This document shows positions 1 through 7,337 of a DNA stretch of 64,000 nucleotides, piece after piece; positions within the stretch are counted from its first letter, which is position 1; each line of letters opens with the position of its first letter. A model generated the notes under the pieces. The model was not told the origin of the DNA. It saw only the letters and a list, made by a program, of their open reading frames with translations, and made no database searches. The stretch comes from Burkholderiales bacterium (lineage in GTDB: Bacteria > Pseudomonadota > Gammaproteobacteria > Burkholderiales > Burkholderiaceae_C), in contig JAKFVA010000003.1 in assembly GCA_021732385.1 (NCBI GenBank), positions 56,622 through 120,621 on the forward strand. Reading direction: 5' to 3'. A program made the position numbers and the translations under genes.

Positions 1-1
1 G

Positions 2-613
2 TGCCCCGGCGGCACCGTAGTGGCGGCCACATCCGAAGTAGGCCGGGTGGTCACCAACGGCATGAGCCAGTATTCGCGCAACGAGCGCAATGCCAACGCC
101 GGCATTGTGGTGGGAATTGACCCGCGCGACTACCCGGGTGGCCCGGATGCCGGGCCATTGGCCGGCATTGCGTTGCAGCGCACGTTGGAATCACACGCCT
201 ATGTGCTGGGCGGCAGCACATATGAAGCCCCTGGGCAATTGGTGGGCGACTTTGTGGCGGGCAAGGCGTCCCAGGCACTGGGCGAGGTTGAGCCTTCGTA
301 CAAGCCCGGTGTGCAACTGGTGGACTTGCAAAGCGCGCTGCCCGCCTACGCCATTGCCGCCATCCGCGAGGCGATTCCGGCATTCGGACACAAGATCAAG
401 GGGTTTGACCGGCACGACGCGGTGCTGACCGGGGTGGAGACACGCACATCTTCGCCTTTGAAAATGACGCGTGGCACCGATTTTCAAAGCCTGAATGTGC
501 GCGGCCTTTACCCGGCGGGCGAAGGCGCGAGTTACGCGGGCGGCATTTTGTCGGCGGGGGTGGACGGCATTAAGGTGGGCGAGGCCGTGGCGCGCCAGTT
601 GGCAGATACATAG
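2..613 (+). CDS. FAD-dependent dehydrogenase, C-terminal part (gene starts before the window)
   Basis: The frame is open from the first bases of the window to a TAG at 611-613, giving about 203 residues of a C-terminal half. It shows CPGGTVVAATSE near the start, then GMSQYSRNERNANAG, and a closing YPAGEGASYAGGILSAGVDG segment. These are typical of the uncharacterised NAD(FAD)-utilising dehydrogenases (COG2509 type), where the late GEGAGYAGG-like stretch contacts the flavin. The N-terminal FAD-binding Rossmann fold would lie outside the window. The protein is probably a soluble cytoplasmic oxidoreductase of unknown substrate. It is the last host gene before the prophage, and its reading frame appears intact to the end. 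Confidence 0.8.
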   Translation, partial: CPGGTVVAATSEVGRVVTNGMSQYSRNERNANAGIVVGIDPRDYPGGPDAGPLAGIALQRTLESHAYVLGGSTYEAPGQLVGDFVAGKASQALGEVEPSYKPGVQLVDLQSALPAYAIAAIREAIPAFGHKIKGFDRHDAVLTGVETRTSSPLKMTRGTDFQSLNVRGLYPAGEGASYAGGILSAGVDGIKVGEAVARQLADT

Positions 614-657
614 TAAACACGGGTGAGATATTTGAAGGTTAGTCGGCGCGATATTAC

Positions 658-691
658 GGGATTTAGTGGGCCGAGTTGGGGATTAAGTGGG
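658..691. repeat. Two direct 13-bp repeats, 21 bp apart
   Basis: GGGATTTAGTGGG at 658-670 and GGGATTAAGTGGG at 679-691 differ at one base. Spacing of two helical turns at a phage edge suits binding sites for a transposase or repressor, but that role is inference. Confidence 0.45.
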
Positions 692-709
692 ACAGGAATT
701 GCAACACGC

Positions 710-724
710 TTTCCTGTGAGGAAA
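710..724. other. Hairpin TTTCCT-GTG-AGGAAA
   Basis: This is a perfect 6-bp inverted repeat with a 3-nt loop, 57 bases beyond the gpG stop codon. Read on the minus strand it closely matches the leader hairpin of com at 23783-23797, including the following bases up to TTGCA. Confidence 0.5.
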
Positions 725-780
725 AACCGCCGCTTGATAATTTACGGTGCCGCCACCGCAATCTGCGCCCATTAAAAAGC

Positions 781-1290
781 CTACGGCACCAAATAGCTGC
801 CAATGATCTCGACGATATTTTGACGGTCGGCAGTAGAGACGCCCAAGTACGGGCGGGCAGGAATGTCGCCCCACAAGTGTGGGAATTGAGCTTTGGTGCC
901 GCCCAGTTGTTGAATGGCCGCATAGGGCTGCGGAGAGCCGACTGCGACTGCCGCTGCCCCTTGCAATTGGTAGTTAATGCCAGTTTGCAAAGCCTTGGTT
1001 TCTCCTGTCAGGGGCTTTTTTGTAGAACTGCGGGCTTTGCCAGCTTTGCTGAGTGAGCCGTCCTTTTTGCGGGTGTTGCTGAACTGGCCAAGGTAACGAT
1101 CCACCGTCACTGGCGAGTTTGGGGCCCAGGGCGTGCCATCAGGCGCAGTGGCGATGGTGAAACGGCGCTTGGTGGTATCAACCAGGTCTTCGCCGATTTC
1201 CTTGAAGGCAGGGCGCAGATTTCTGACACGAGCCGTCAGCTGGTTCAAGACTTCGAGTACCTTCTTGTCATTGACTTTTACAGTAATCAT
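781..1290 (-). CDS. Phage virion morphogenesis protein (Mu gpG-like tail completion)
   Basis: This 169-residue basic protein starts MITVKVNDKKVLEVLNQL. It has the layout of the Mu gpG / phage virion-morphogenesis family: an N-terminal helix, a central TKRRFTIATAPDGTPWAPNS stretch and a C-terminal GGTKAQFPHLWGDIPARPYLG segment before a terminal helix. Family members act in tail completion or head-tail joining. Here the gene follows the F-like gene on the minus strand, as in Mu, but the pair points away from the rest of the phage. In Mu-type order the next gene would be the protease, which instead lies 3.7 kb away on the other strand. Confidence 0.85.
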   Translation of the reverse strand: MITVKVNDKKVLEVLNQLTARVRNLRPAFKEIGEDLVDTTKRRFTIATAPDGTPWAPNSPVTVDRYLGQFSNTRKKDGSLSKAGKARSSTKKPLTGETKALQTGINYQLQGAAAVAVGSPQPYAAIQQLGGTKAQFPHLWGDIPARPYLGVSTADRQNIVEIIGSYLVP

Positions 1291-1383
1291 GGCGTATTCT
1301 TGAGCTTGTGGGGTTCAAATTCGGACTCGTGCAGGGCGTAAAGGTCGGGAACACTTTGGTGTCATATCGGCTCCCGGAGAACC

Positions 1384-2586
1384 TCACAACCTATTCACAG
1401 GCTGTTTGATCAGGAAGGTCACCAGCGACACTGACCTGTTCTTCTTCCCAGGTCTGATTTCAAAAACCGCGCGCATTGTTTCATCGCCAAACTGCTTGCG
1501 CACCACGATTCGCTTTCTTGCACCAGCCGCCTCACCCAGTGTGAGATTGTCCGCTTCATTGAGCGTGTTCAAAATAAGCGCGTAGTCCTCTGGAGTCGGT
1601 GGCCGCTGAGTGCCTCCATCGTTTCCATGGTCGCGCTGCACATGGCGCGGCGCATCGGCTGGAATTAAAACCGTGTACCCCTTAACGTCGGTGCCAGTCA
1701 ACGCGGTAATGGCCTTGTAATTTTCAACAAAACCGAGCCAGAGCGGGTCTTTTCGGCCGCGCTCGCGCAGCACGTCGCGCGCAAATTGTGCCGCCGAGGT
1801 GTTGGCATTTATGTAGCGGTTCACGTCTCTGCTGAGCGCGCTCGTTATGGCGTCAGGATAAGTAATGAGCTTTTCCTGCACCAAGTCCCGCAGAGAACTG
1901 TCCGTATTCGCCCCCGGCGCATAGTCCCAACCATTGTCAATGCCCGGCGGCGCGCCGGTTCTGGGGTCGGTGGTGTTCCAGCCTGCGGGCGGCTCTTTGG
2001 CGTCGCCTGCGCCCGGTTTGCGCACGGCTTTCACGCGGCACCTGCAGCCCCAGCCGTTTGGCGGGAAGTGAGTGCGCCAAAACGGGTGGTCGTTTGGCAG
2101 CGTCAGGCCCGAGTCACCCCAGGCCAGGTGCAAAGGCCGGGGATTTACCACCCCATCAGCATGGATGTAGCGCCAAAACGGTCGCACCGCCTTGAGCTCC
2201 GGGTCATTAAGCTGCTTCCAGCGCCCGGCGGCATAGCTGGTGGCAATGTTGGTTTGGTAGATCACCCTCGTGCGCCAGGCCTCGCCTGCGGGCGTTCCTT
2301 GGCCTGCCCACCCGGCCCAGCCCGACTTGCGCACCGCCTCGGCAAAGTCTTTGCGAAATTCGCCAATGCTGCCGCCGGCGATCGACTTGTCCACCGCCTT
2401 GCGAAAATCGGCCAGCAAGTCGGCTTTTTGCGCCCCGGCGACGATAAAGGCGCGGTCATGCGCGGCCCGCAAAATATCGTCATAGCGCTCGGTGGGCAGG
2501 TTGAGCTTGTTGCGAAAGAAGTCGATCTGCTCCTGGAACTGCCCACCGGCAAAGTCCAGCGTAGCCAGGTCATCCGCGCCCAGCAT
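1384..2586 (-). CDS. Phage head morphogenesis protein (Mu F / gp30-like)
   Basis: This protein of about 400 residues matches the Mu F-like / SPP1 gp7-like head morphogenesis family, minor capsid proteins thought to act with the portal in head assembly. Landmarks are the FRKDFAEAVRKSGW region, RTRVIYQTNIATSYAAGRW, and HPFWRTHFPPNGWGCRCRV, the conserved Cys-rich NGWGCRC motif of the family. The frame is open further upstream, but the ATG at 2586-2584 overlaps the stop of the portal remnant as TAATG. That is the usual translationally coupled start and gives the expected N-terminus MLGADDLATLDF. The C-terminal 140 residues carry IPADAPRHVQRDHG and a barnase-like fold is possible. Confidence 0.85.
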   Translation of the reverse strand: MLGADDLATLDFAGGQFQEQIDFFRNKLNLPTERYDDILRAAHDRAFIVAGAQKADLLADFRKAVDKSIAGGSIGEFRKDFAEAVRKSGWAGWAGQGTPAGEAWRTRVIYQTNIATSYAAGRWKQLNDPELKAVRPFWRYIHADGVVNPRPLHLAWGDSGLTLPNDHPFWRTHFPPNGWGCRCRVKAVRKPGAGDAKEPPAGWNTTDPRTGAPPGIDNGWDYAPGANTDSSLRDLVQEKLITYPDAITSALSRDVNRYINANTSAAQFARDVLRERGRKDPLWLGFVENYKAITALTGTDVKGYTVLIPADAPRHVQRDHGNDGGTQRPPTPEDYALILNTLNEADNLTLGEAAGARKRIVVRKQFGDETMRAVFEIRPGKKNRSVSLVTFLIKQPVNRL

Positions 2587-2963
2587 TACGCCGCCTGGCC
2601 AGATTCGGTGGCGGCGTTGTAGCGCCCAGCCAGCTCGGCAGCCGCAAAGGCCAGCGTCATCACTTCGGTGAGCTGCTCGGTCGGCAAGTCGCCATAGGCT
2701 GCAAGCAGGCTGTCGCGCAGCGCGGCAGGCGAGTCTGCTGCGCCCACCAGCTTGCGAATCTGCTGCATCCATGCGGCCAGCACCAGATCGCCCGCGCTGG
2801 CCAGGCGCTCGTTCAGCGGGTCATCCGGCAAGGGCGCGGCACTCAAATCACCCTCGGCAAAGCTGGCAGGCACACCTTGCGGCAAAGGCGTCCCACCGGC
2901 GGCTGTGGTTACCGTGGGCTGCAAGGTCGCAGGCTCGGCTAACCACATCAGCACGGTGCGGGC
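2586..2963 (-). pseudogene. Portal protein remnant (C-terminus of Mu gp29 / DUF935 family)
   Basis: The frame is open for about 125 codons and ends in TAA at 2588-2586. Its last 70 residues (LASAGDLVLAAWMQQIRKLV, then LLAAYGDLPTEQLTEVMTLA and AAAELAGRYNAATES) look like the C-terminal tail of Mu-type portal proteins, which normally exceed 450 residues. An in-frame stop lies immediately upstream at 2966-2964, and no other portal sequence is found in the window. The 5' three quarters of the gene have been lost at a junction near 2964-2968, where an opposite-strand gene starts. A GTG at 2954 could start a fragment, but a functional portal is unlikely. Confidence 0.75.
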
Positions 2964-2967
2964 TCAC

Positions 2968-3258
2968 ATGATTGACCAGTTGCGCGCCCTGCGCAGCGCC
3001 CTGCCTGGCGCAGACCTGGACGCCGAAATTCGGCGCGCCAAGGGCGTATCCGAGATTACGCAAACCATCATCAACAGCGCCAAGGTCGAGGTGGACTACT
3101 TACAGGCCACGGGCCAAGCGAGCACTCCGTTTTTGGAGGTGCCGCCAGACCAGCCTTATTTGACCAACACCAAAGTGGCAAGTAATCACGAGACCCAACA
3201 TTTACCTGGTGATGGCAACGGCATTACCAGCATCACGCGGCACAAGCTCAGGGGGTGA
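2968..3258 (+). CDS. Phage early-region hypothetical protein
   Basis: This 96-residue protein has an N-terminal helical region (MIDQLRALRSAL) and the segment AKGVSEITQTIINSAKVEVDYL followed by ATGQ. I associate that pattern with small early proteins of Mu-like phages, with no known function. The ATG at 2968 lies two bases beyond the portal-remnant frame, and no Shine-Dalgarno sequence is visible (GTGCGGGCTCAC precedes it). The junction may therefore have removed its native leader. The stop overlaps the next gene as TGATG. Confidence 0.6.
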   Translation: MIDQLRALRSALPGADLDAEIRRAKGVSEITQTIINSAKVEVDYLQATGQASTPFLEVPPDQPYLTNTKVASNHETQHLPGDGNGITSITRHKLRG

Positions 3259-3668
3259 TGATGAAAGCACTCTCAATCCGGCAATCTTGGGCCTGGCTCA
3301 TAGTTAATGGCCACAAGACCGTAGAAAACCGCGAGCGCAGTCTGGGCGACTATTTCGGCCCGCTCTTGATTCACGCAAGCAAGGGCATGACCAAGGCCGA
3401 TTACGATGCCTGCGTTTTGTTTTTACAGGGTCACCCTGAGCTACGGCAGTACGTGGATTTATTGCCAGCGCCGAATGCGTTGCCGCGTGGAGGCATCGTG
3501 GGCAAGGTCAACTTGACCGGCAAGATAACAAACATTCCCATCGAATACTTCGAGCCTGGGTCTTGGTACACCGGCGCTGTTGGTTATATTTTGCGGGATG
3601 CGGTTGTGCTGCCCTTTGAGCCAAGCATTGGGCGATTGGGATTTTTTGAGGTGGAGCACTCGCAATGA
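3258..3668 (+). CDS. ASCH-domain protein
   Basis: This protein of about 136 residues opens with KALSIRQSWAWLIVNGHKTVENR, the classic ASCH-domain entry in which a conserved helix and a K-T-x-E-x-R motif line an RNA- or modified-nucleotide-binding pocket. GPLLIHASKG and the C-terminal RLGFFEVEHS complete the beta barrel. ASCH proteins are linked to RNA or modified-base binding, and related EVE/ASCH folds are common in phages. Start choice is ATG 3258 or ATG 3261, with AGGGGG just upstream, in a TGATG overlap with the previous stop. It belongs to the compact 2968-4751 operon of early regulators. Confidence 0.8.
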   Translation: MMKALSIRQSWAWLIVNGHKTVENRERSLGDYFGPLLIHASKGMTKADYDACVLFLQGHPELRQYVDLLPAPNALPRGGIVGKVNLTGKITNIPIEYFEPGSWYTGAVGYILRDAVVLPFEPSIGRLGFFEVEHSQ

Positions 3669-3862
3669 GCAGCTTGCGCCGCATCAGACGCAATGAGTGC
3701 AAGGGCAAAGTGCGCCACGCCAGCGCCGATGCAGCCCGCTGTGAGATCAGGGCGGTGATTAAGAAAATGCGAGGCGCTATCGGCTTTTTGCAGCCCTACA
3801 AATGCCAATTCTGCAATGGCTTTCACATCGGGCACAAGGACTCCAGGAGCGCCAGATGGTGA
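3665..3862 (+). CDS. Small phage protein with Cys/His zinc-knuckle-like motif
   Basis: This 65-residue, strongly basic protein starts at an ATG that overlaps the ASCH stop as ATGA. Near its C-terminus is YKCQFCNGFHIGH, a CxxCxxxHxxxH arrangement that could bind zinc. An upstream Cys (EIRAV preceded by ARC) may contribute. Similar small proteins with a C-x-x-C-x-x-x-H ending are common in phage early regions, where a nucleic-acid role is assumed but unproven. Confidence 0.6.
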   Translation: MSSLRRIRRNECKGKVRHASADAARCEIRAVIKKMRGAIGFLQPYKCQFCNGFHIGHKDSRSARW

Positions 3863-4320
3863 ATCAGGCTAAGCGCGGCAACGACCTGGCGGCCATCCAC
3901 ATTGCGCAAAAGACGCTGGGCCTGTCCGCAGATGACGCGCAGGCGCTGAAGCTGGGCATTACTGGCCAGGCCAGCTCAGCCGACATGACGCTGGCGCAGC
4001 GGCGGCGCTACATCGCCCACTTGAGTCACCTGCAATCCATCCAGCAGGGCCAACCCAAACCTGTCTACACCGGCCACCGCCGCGCGCTCGAGCGCAGCAT
4101 TGGAGACGACTCGGACGAGCGCTGGTCTAAGGCGCGCGCGCTCTGGGCGCTGCTGGCCAAGGCCGGGCAAGTCCAGCACGACACGGATGCCGCGCTGACC
4201 GCGTATGTCAAGCGCCAAACGCATCTGGAGGCCTGGCGCTTCTTGAACAGCCACCAGATCAACACCGTGATCGAAAGCCTCAAGCGCTGGTGTTACCGCG
4301 CCAAGGTGACGCTCGAATGA
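3856..4320 (+). CDS. gemA: GemA-like phage regulatory protein (Mu gp16 family)
   Basis: This 154-residue protein has IHIAQKTLGLSADDAQALKLGITG near the N-terminus and MTLAQRRRYIAHLSHL in the middle. Its C-terminal region QTHLEAWRFLNSHQINTVIESLKRW completes the GemA / DUF1018 pattern. In Mu, GemA is an early protein that affects host gene expression and DNA supercoiling. The ATG at 3856 has AGGAG at 3845-3849 and overlaps the preceding stop by seven bases. The stop overlaps the next start as ATGA, so translation with mor is probably coupled. Confidence 0.8.
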   Translation: MVNQAKRGNDLAAIHIAQKTLGLSADDAQALKLGITGQASSADMTLAQRRRYIAHLSHLQSIQQGQPKPVYTGHRRALERSIGDDSDERWSKARALWALLAKAGQVQHDTDAALTAYVKRQTHLEAWRFLNSHQINTVIESLKRWCYRAKVTLE

Positions 4321-4751
4321 GCAAGCTGCCCACTGTGCAAGACCTGGCTCCAGTGCAAGCCGTGCTTGACCCGACCTGCCCGCCCACGCTGCGCGAGATC
4401 ACGGAAAACCTGTACCTCGAGCTCGCGCAGGCAGAAGCCAGCTACCCTGACGCTGACCGCGCTGCACACCTTGCCAGTCTGGCTTGGCGTCAAACCGAGC
4501 GCCTGTGCGCTGCTATGGGCGGCATGAACTGGTATCTGAACAAAGGGGTGAGCCTGCGCCTATCCAAGCGCAACCGTCAGATGTGTGCCGAGTTCCGGGG
4601 CGACTACAAGGTGCTGGCCCGTAAATACGACTTAACAGAGCAGCAATGCCGCAACATCGTTGATGCCTGGCAACAAGAAGAATATGCCAAGCGCCAAAGC
4701 GCGCTGTTCGGCCAGACTCCAGCCACACAAAAATCCGCCTGCACAAAATAA
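4317..4751 (+). CDS. mor: Mor-family transcription activator (middle operon regulator)
   Basis: This 144-residue protein starts MSKLPTVQDLAPVQ at an ATG overlapping the gemA stop. Its C-terminal half carries the Mor/C helix-turn-helix: NRQMCAEFRGDYKVLARKYD then LTEQQCRNIVDAWQQEEYAK. In Mu, Mor dimers activate the middle promoter and thereby C and late transcription. The next phage gene downstream is the late protease. In other Mu-like phages lysis, terminase and portal genes follow mor, so a whole block is missing here between 4751 and 4964. Confidence 0.85.
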   Translation: MSKLPTVQDLAPVQAVLDPTCPPTLREITENLYLELAQAEASYPDADRAAHLASLAWRQTERLCAAMGGMNWYLNKGVSLRLSKRNRQMCAEFRGDYKVLARKYDLTEQQCRNIVDAWQQEEYAKRQSALFGQTPATQKSACTK

Positions 4752-4911
4752 GCCCGCCGAGCCCTTGCTGCGCAATCCTGCGCCCAATCCCCCAGTTTTT
4801 GTTTTGGAAGGATTTGGAAGGGGTTTTGATGCGATTGGCGCGCCAATTTGCCACGCAGCGCCGGTGCAACCTGGCCTTCGCGCGCGCATGACCTGAAAAC
4901 CACGCATAAAA

Positions 4912-4927
4912 ACTAAAACATTTTAGT
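4912..4927. promoter_or_regulatory. Inverted repeat ACTAAAA-CA-TTTTAGT
   Basis: A perfect 7-bp inverted repeat with a 2-bp centre lies 37 bases before the protease start, in the 212-base non-coding gap after mor. An operator or activator site for late transcription is possible, with no direct support. Confidence 0.4.
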
Positions 4928-4945
4928 TATCGCCGCCAGCGCATT

Positions 4946-4963
4946 GGCCCGAAAGTTCGGGCC
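4946..4963. promoter_or_regulatory. Perfect palindromic hairpin abutting the protease start codon
   Basis: GGCCCGAA-AG-TTCGGGCC forms an 8-bp perfect stem with a 2-nt centre, and the next base is the A of the proposed ATG at 4964. It occupies the place of a Shine-Dalgarno sequence, which is otherwise absent. Formed in mRNA it would hide the start, and as DNA it could be a protein-binding site. Confidence 0.5.
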
Positions 4964-5986
4964 ATGGTCAAACCCCAGCCCACCACCGCCGCAGTGCTGC
5001 CCGCGCAAATAGAAATATTTCGCGCTGGTCAGCATACCGACGACTCTGGCACGGTACACAACTTCAGCGCCGCTGATGTGCAAGGCATGGTGACTGCATA
5101 CAGTCCGGCACTGCGTGAAGCGCCGCTAACGGTAGGGCATCCAGAACACAACCGCCCGGCGTACGGCTGGGTCAAGGGCTTGGCTATCAATGATGCAGGT
5201 CGCTTGGTCATGGACACGCACCAGGTGCAGCCGCAGTTTGCCGAAATGGTGGCTGCTCGACTCTTCAAAAAGCGCAGCGCAAGTTTTTACCCACCCGGCC
5301 ACGCCAGCAACCCCAAGCCAGGCAATTGGTATTTGCGGCACGTCGCGTTTTTGGGCGCGCAGCCGCCCGCCATCGCTGGCCTGGCTGACTTTGCCGACAC
5401 CGATGCCACCGGCGCGGTGAACTTTTCTGAAACCCCTGACCCCGCCACAGACCCGGCCAATTTACCCAATAACCAGGAGCAACGCATGACGCAAGAACTC
5501 TCGCAACAACTAGCCGCTGCGCAAGCAGCGCTGACACAAGCCCAAACCGAGCGTGCTGCTGCCGAGGCAGAGCTGAGCATCGCGCACGCCCAAGTTTCGC
5601 AATTTGCTGAAGCCGCCAAGGCCGAGCGCAGCGCGGGCTTTGTCAGCTTTGCGCAGGCTCAGGTGCTGGCAGGCAAGCTGCTGCCTAAAGACCAGGCAGC
5701 CTATGTAGGTCTGCTGGAAATTGTGGCCGACGCCAAGCCTGTGAGCTTTGCCGAGGGCGGGGCCACCAAGCAAGTACCTGCGGTGGATTTGCTCAAGGCG
5801 CTGGTCTCCAACGCCAAACCGGTGGTCAGCTTCGGCGAGAGCGCCGCTGGCGGCGCTGCTTTGCCGGGCACTCAGGCGGCAGGCCAAAGCGATGCCGAGA
5901 TTGATACCCATGCCAAGGCCTATGCCAAGCAACACAAGGTCAGCTATGCCGAGGCATTGACCGCTGTCACCACCTTTACTGCTTGA
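4964..5986 (+). CDS. Phage head maturation protease with C-terminal scaffold (Mu gpI-like)
   Basis: This 340-residue protein has an N-terminal half like the Mu I / gp32 protease: FRAGQHTDDSG, APLTVGHPEHNRPAYGWVKG with the conserved GHP, and RSASFYPPGHASN..WYLRHVAFLGAQPPAIAGL. The second half is a helical, Ala/Gln/Glu-rich scaffold. The protease would cleave scaffold and capsid during head assembly. The ATG at 4964 follows the palindrome above. Frame continues upstream to a TAA at 4907-4909 without an ATG, so a non-standard upstream start cannot be excluded. It directly precedes the major capsid gene. Confidence 0.85.
   Translation: MVKPQPTTAAVLPAQIEIFRAGQHTDDSGTVHNFSAADVQGMVTAYSPALREAPLTVGHPEHNRPAYGWVKGLAINDAGRLVMDTHQVQPQFAEMVAARLFKKRSASFYPPGHASNPKPGNWYLRHVAFLGAQPPAIAGLADFADTDATGAVNFSETPDPATDPANLPNNQEQRMTQELSQQLAAAQAALTQAQTERAAAEAELSIAHAQVSQFAEAAKAERSAGFVSFAQAQVLAGKLLPKDQAAYVGLLEIVADAKPVSFAEGGATKQVPAVDLLKALVSNAKPVVSFGESAAGGAALPGTQAAGQSDAEIDTHAKAYAKQHKVSYAEALTAVTTFTA
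5486..5986 (+). CDS. Nested scaffold protein (Mu gpZ-like internal start)
   Basis: Inside the protease gene, in frame, an ATG at 5486 has CAGGAGCAACGC directly upstream, a strong ribosome site at good spacing. It opens exactly where the protease domain ends and the coiled-coil scaffold begins (MTQELSQQLAAAQAALTQAQ). Mu and other phages make a separate scaffold from such an internal start, so a 166-residue scaffold product is likely. Confidence 0.65.
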   Translation: MTQELSQQLAAAQAALTQAQTERAAAEAELSIAHAQVSQFAEAAKAERSAGFVSFAQAQVLAGKLLPKDQAAYVGLLEIVADAKPVSFAEGGATKQVPAVDLLKALVSNAKPVVSFGESAAGGAALPGTQAAGQSDAEIDTHAKAYAKQHKVSYAEALTAVTTFTA

Positions 5987-6050
5987 GCAGCCTGCCCGCC
6001 GCCCAAGCACGCTACCCGACAACCCCTGCAATTTTTAAGGAACTCCGGCC

Positions 6051-7013
6051 ATGATGACCCCAGCCCAAATTCGCCTGAATCAAAACCCCATCCTGACCAA
6101 TTTGCTGCTTGGCATGGGCCAGGGCATGTATGTGGCGGAGAAGCTTTTCCCGCGTTTGCCTCAGGCGCTTAACGCGGTGACGCTGGCGCAAATTGGTGAC
6201 GAGCGCTTCAAGCGCTACAACCTGCGCCGCGCCCCCGGCACCGCTACCAAGCGCGTCGAGATCAAGTACGAAGGCAAGACCTACACGGTCGAGCAGTACG
6301 CGGTTGAAGTGCCGATTCCGCGCGAGCTGATCCGCGAGGCCGACGAGTCACGCAAACTCAACGTGGGCAACTACCTGGACATCAGCCGCATGGCCATGGT
6401 GACTGCAAATGACATTCTGGGCTTGGACTACGAGCTCGATGTCGCTGGCTTGGCCACCAACTCAGCCACCTACGCCGCTGGCCATAGCGTGGCCCTGGCG
6501 GGCGGCACAAAATGGAGCGCAGCCACCGGTACGCCAGTTACCGACATCCGCGCAGCGAGCAACGTGATCCGCAAAAAAATCGGCAAGCGGCCAAACAAGC
6601 TGAACTTGAGTGCCGACGCGGCCGAAGTTATTGTGCTCAACCCAGAGGTGCGCAGCTACCTGCCCGACAGCCAGATGGGCCCAGCCACCATGGAGCAGCT
6701 CAAGAGCATTTTGAATGTGGCTGAAATCTTCGTTGGTGATGCGGTTTGGAAAGACGCCGCCGGCGTGGGTCAAGACGTGTGGGGCAACAACGCCATCTTG
6801 GCTTACTCACCCAGTGTCACCGGCAGCAGCAGCGGCGATATCAGCCTGGCCGAGCCGAGTTTCGGCTTCACCAACGTGATCGAGGGTCACCCTTTTGCCG
6901 AGGCCCCTTACTGGGACAACCCAACAAAAAGCTGGCTCTACGGTGCCACCTACGAGCGCCGCCCCAACGTGGCCTACAACACCGCTGCCTACCTGTTCCA
7001 GAACCCGAAATAA
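6051..7013 (+). CDS. Major capsid protein
   Basis: This 320-residue protein opens MMTPAQIRLNQNPILTNLLLG and carries YEGKTYTVEQYAVEVPIPREL, VTANDILGLDYELDVAG, RPNKLNLSADAAEVIVLNPEV and a C-terminal YWDNPTKSWLYGATYERRPNVA. The position after protease-scaffold, the length and the capsid-type E-loop/A-domain pattern identify the major head protein, probably of HK97 fold. It is not the Mu gpT sequence type that I would recognise, which fits the B3/D3112-like assignment. Two adjacent ATGs (6051 and 6054) are possible starts, with AAGGAA upstream. Confidence 0.8.
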   Translation: MMTPAQIRLNQNPILTNLLLGMGQGMYVAEKLFPRLPQALNAVTLAQIGDERFKRYNLRRAPGTATKRVEIKYEGKTYTVEQYAVEVPIPRELIREADESRKLNVGNYLDISRMAMVTANDILGLDYELDVAGLATNSATYAAGHSVALAGGTKWSAATGTPVTDIRAASNVIRKKIGKRPNKLNLSADAAEVIVLNPEVRSYLPDSQMGPATMEQLKSILNVAEIFVGDAVWKDAAGVGQDVWGNNAILAYSPSVTGSSSGDISLAEPSFGFTNVIEGHPFAEAPYWDNPTKSWLYGATYERRPNVAYNTAAYLFQNPK

Positions 7014-7024
7014 CAGGAGCCACC

Positions 7025-7294
7025 ATGAAGCTGATTGCCCTGATTGCCATTACTGCTTTGATTGACGGCACGCGCATTACTTTTGCGCCTGGTGACGAAG
7101 TCACAGGCTTGAGCTCGCACGATATTGCCGAGCTCAAGGCCAGCGGCGCGCTGGAATGCGAGGAAGAAAAAGCCGCCGAGCAAAAAAAGGCTGATCGCAC
7201 CGAAAAGGCTGCCGCCAAAGAATTTGCCGATGCCCGCAAAGCAGTGCAGGCACACCAGGCCTCGACCGACGGCACTGCGCTTGTGACTGGTTAG
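7025..7294 (+). CDS. Small phage structural-region protein, function unknown
   Basis: This 89-residue protein starts at an ATG preceded by CAGGAGCCACC. The N-terminal part (MKLIALIAITALIDGTRITF then APGDEVTGLSSHDIAELKAS) has the look of the small capsid-region proteins found beside major capsid genes in Mu-like phages. The C-terminal half is highly charged, rich in Glu, Lys and Ala, and ends with VQAHQASTDGTALVTG. Head assembly or decoration is a guess from position. Confidence 0.55.
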   Translation: MKLIALIAITALIDGTRITFAPGDEVTGLSSHDIAELKASGALECEEEKAAEQKKADRTEKAAAKEFADARKAVQAHQASTDGTALVTG

Positions 7295-7337
7295 GCCAGT
7301 TGCAGCCCATTGAAAACCCTAACTCCAGGAGCCAACC

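Larger units (their letters stand above)
614..780. other. Non-coding host/prophage left junction
   Basis: No convincing gene lies in these 167 bases. The segment contains a pair of near-identical 13-mers 21 bp apart, a TTTCCT/AGGAAA hairpin, and GGCGCGATATTA at 645-656, which resembles the inverse of the ATTTATCGCG motifs at the right end. It is best read as the boundary between the host gene and the inverted phage head module. Confidence 0.5.
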
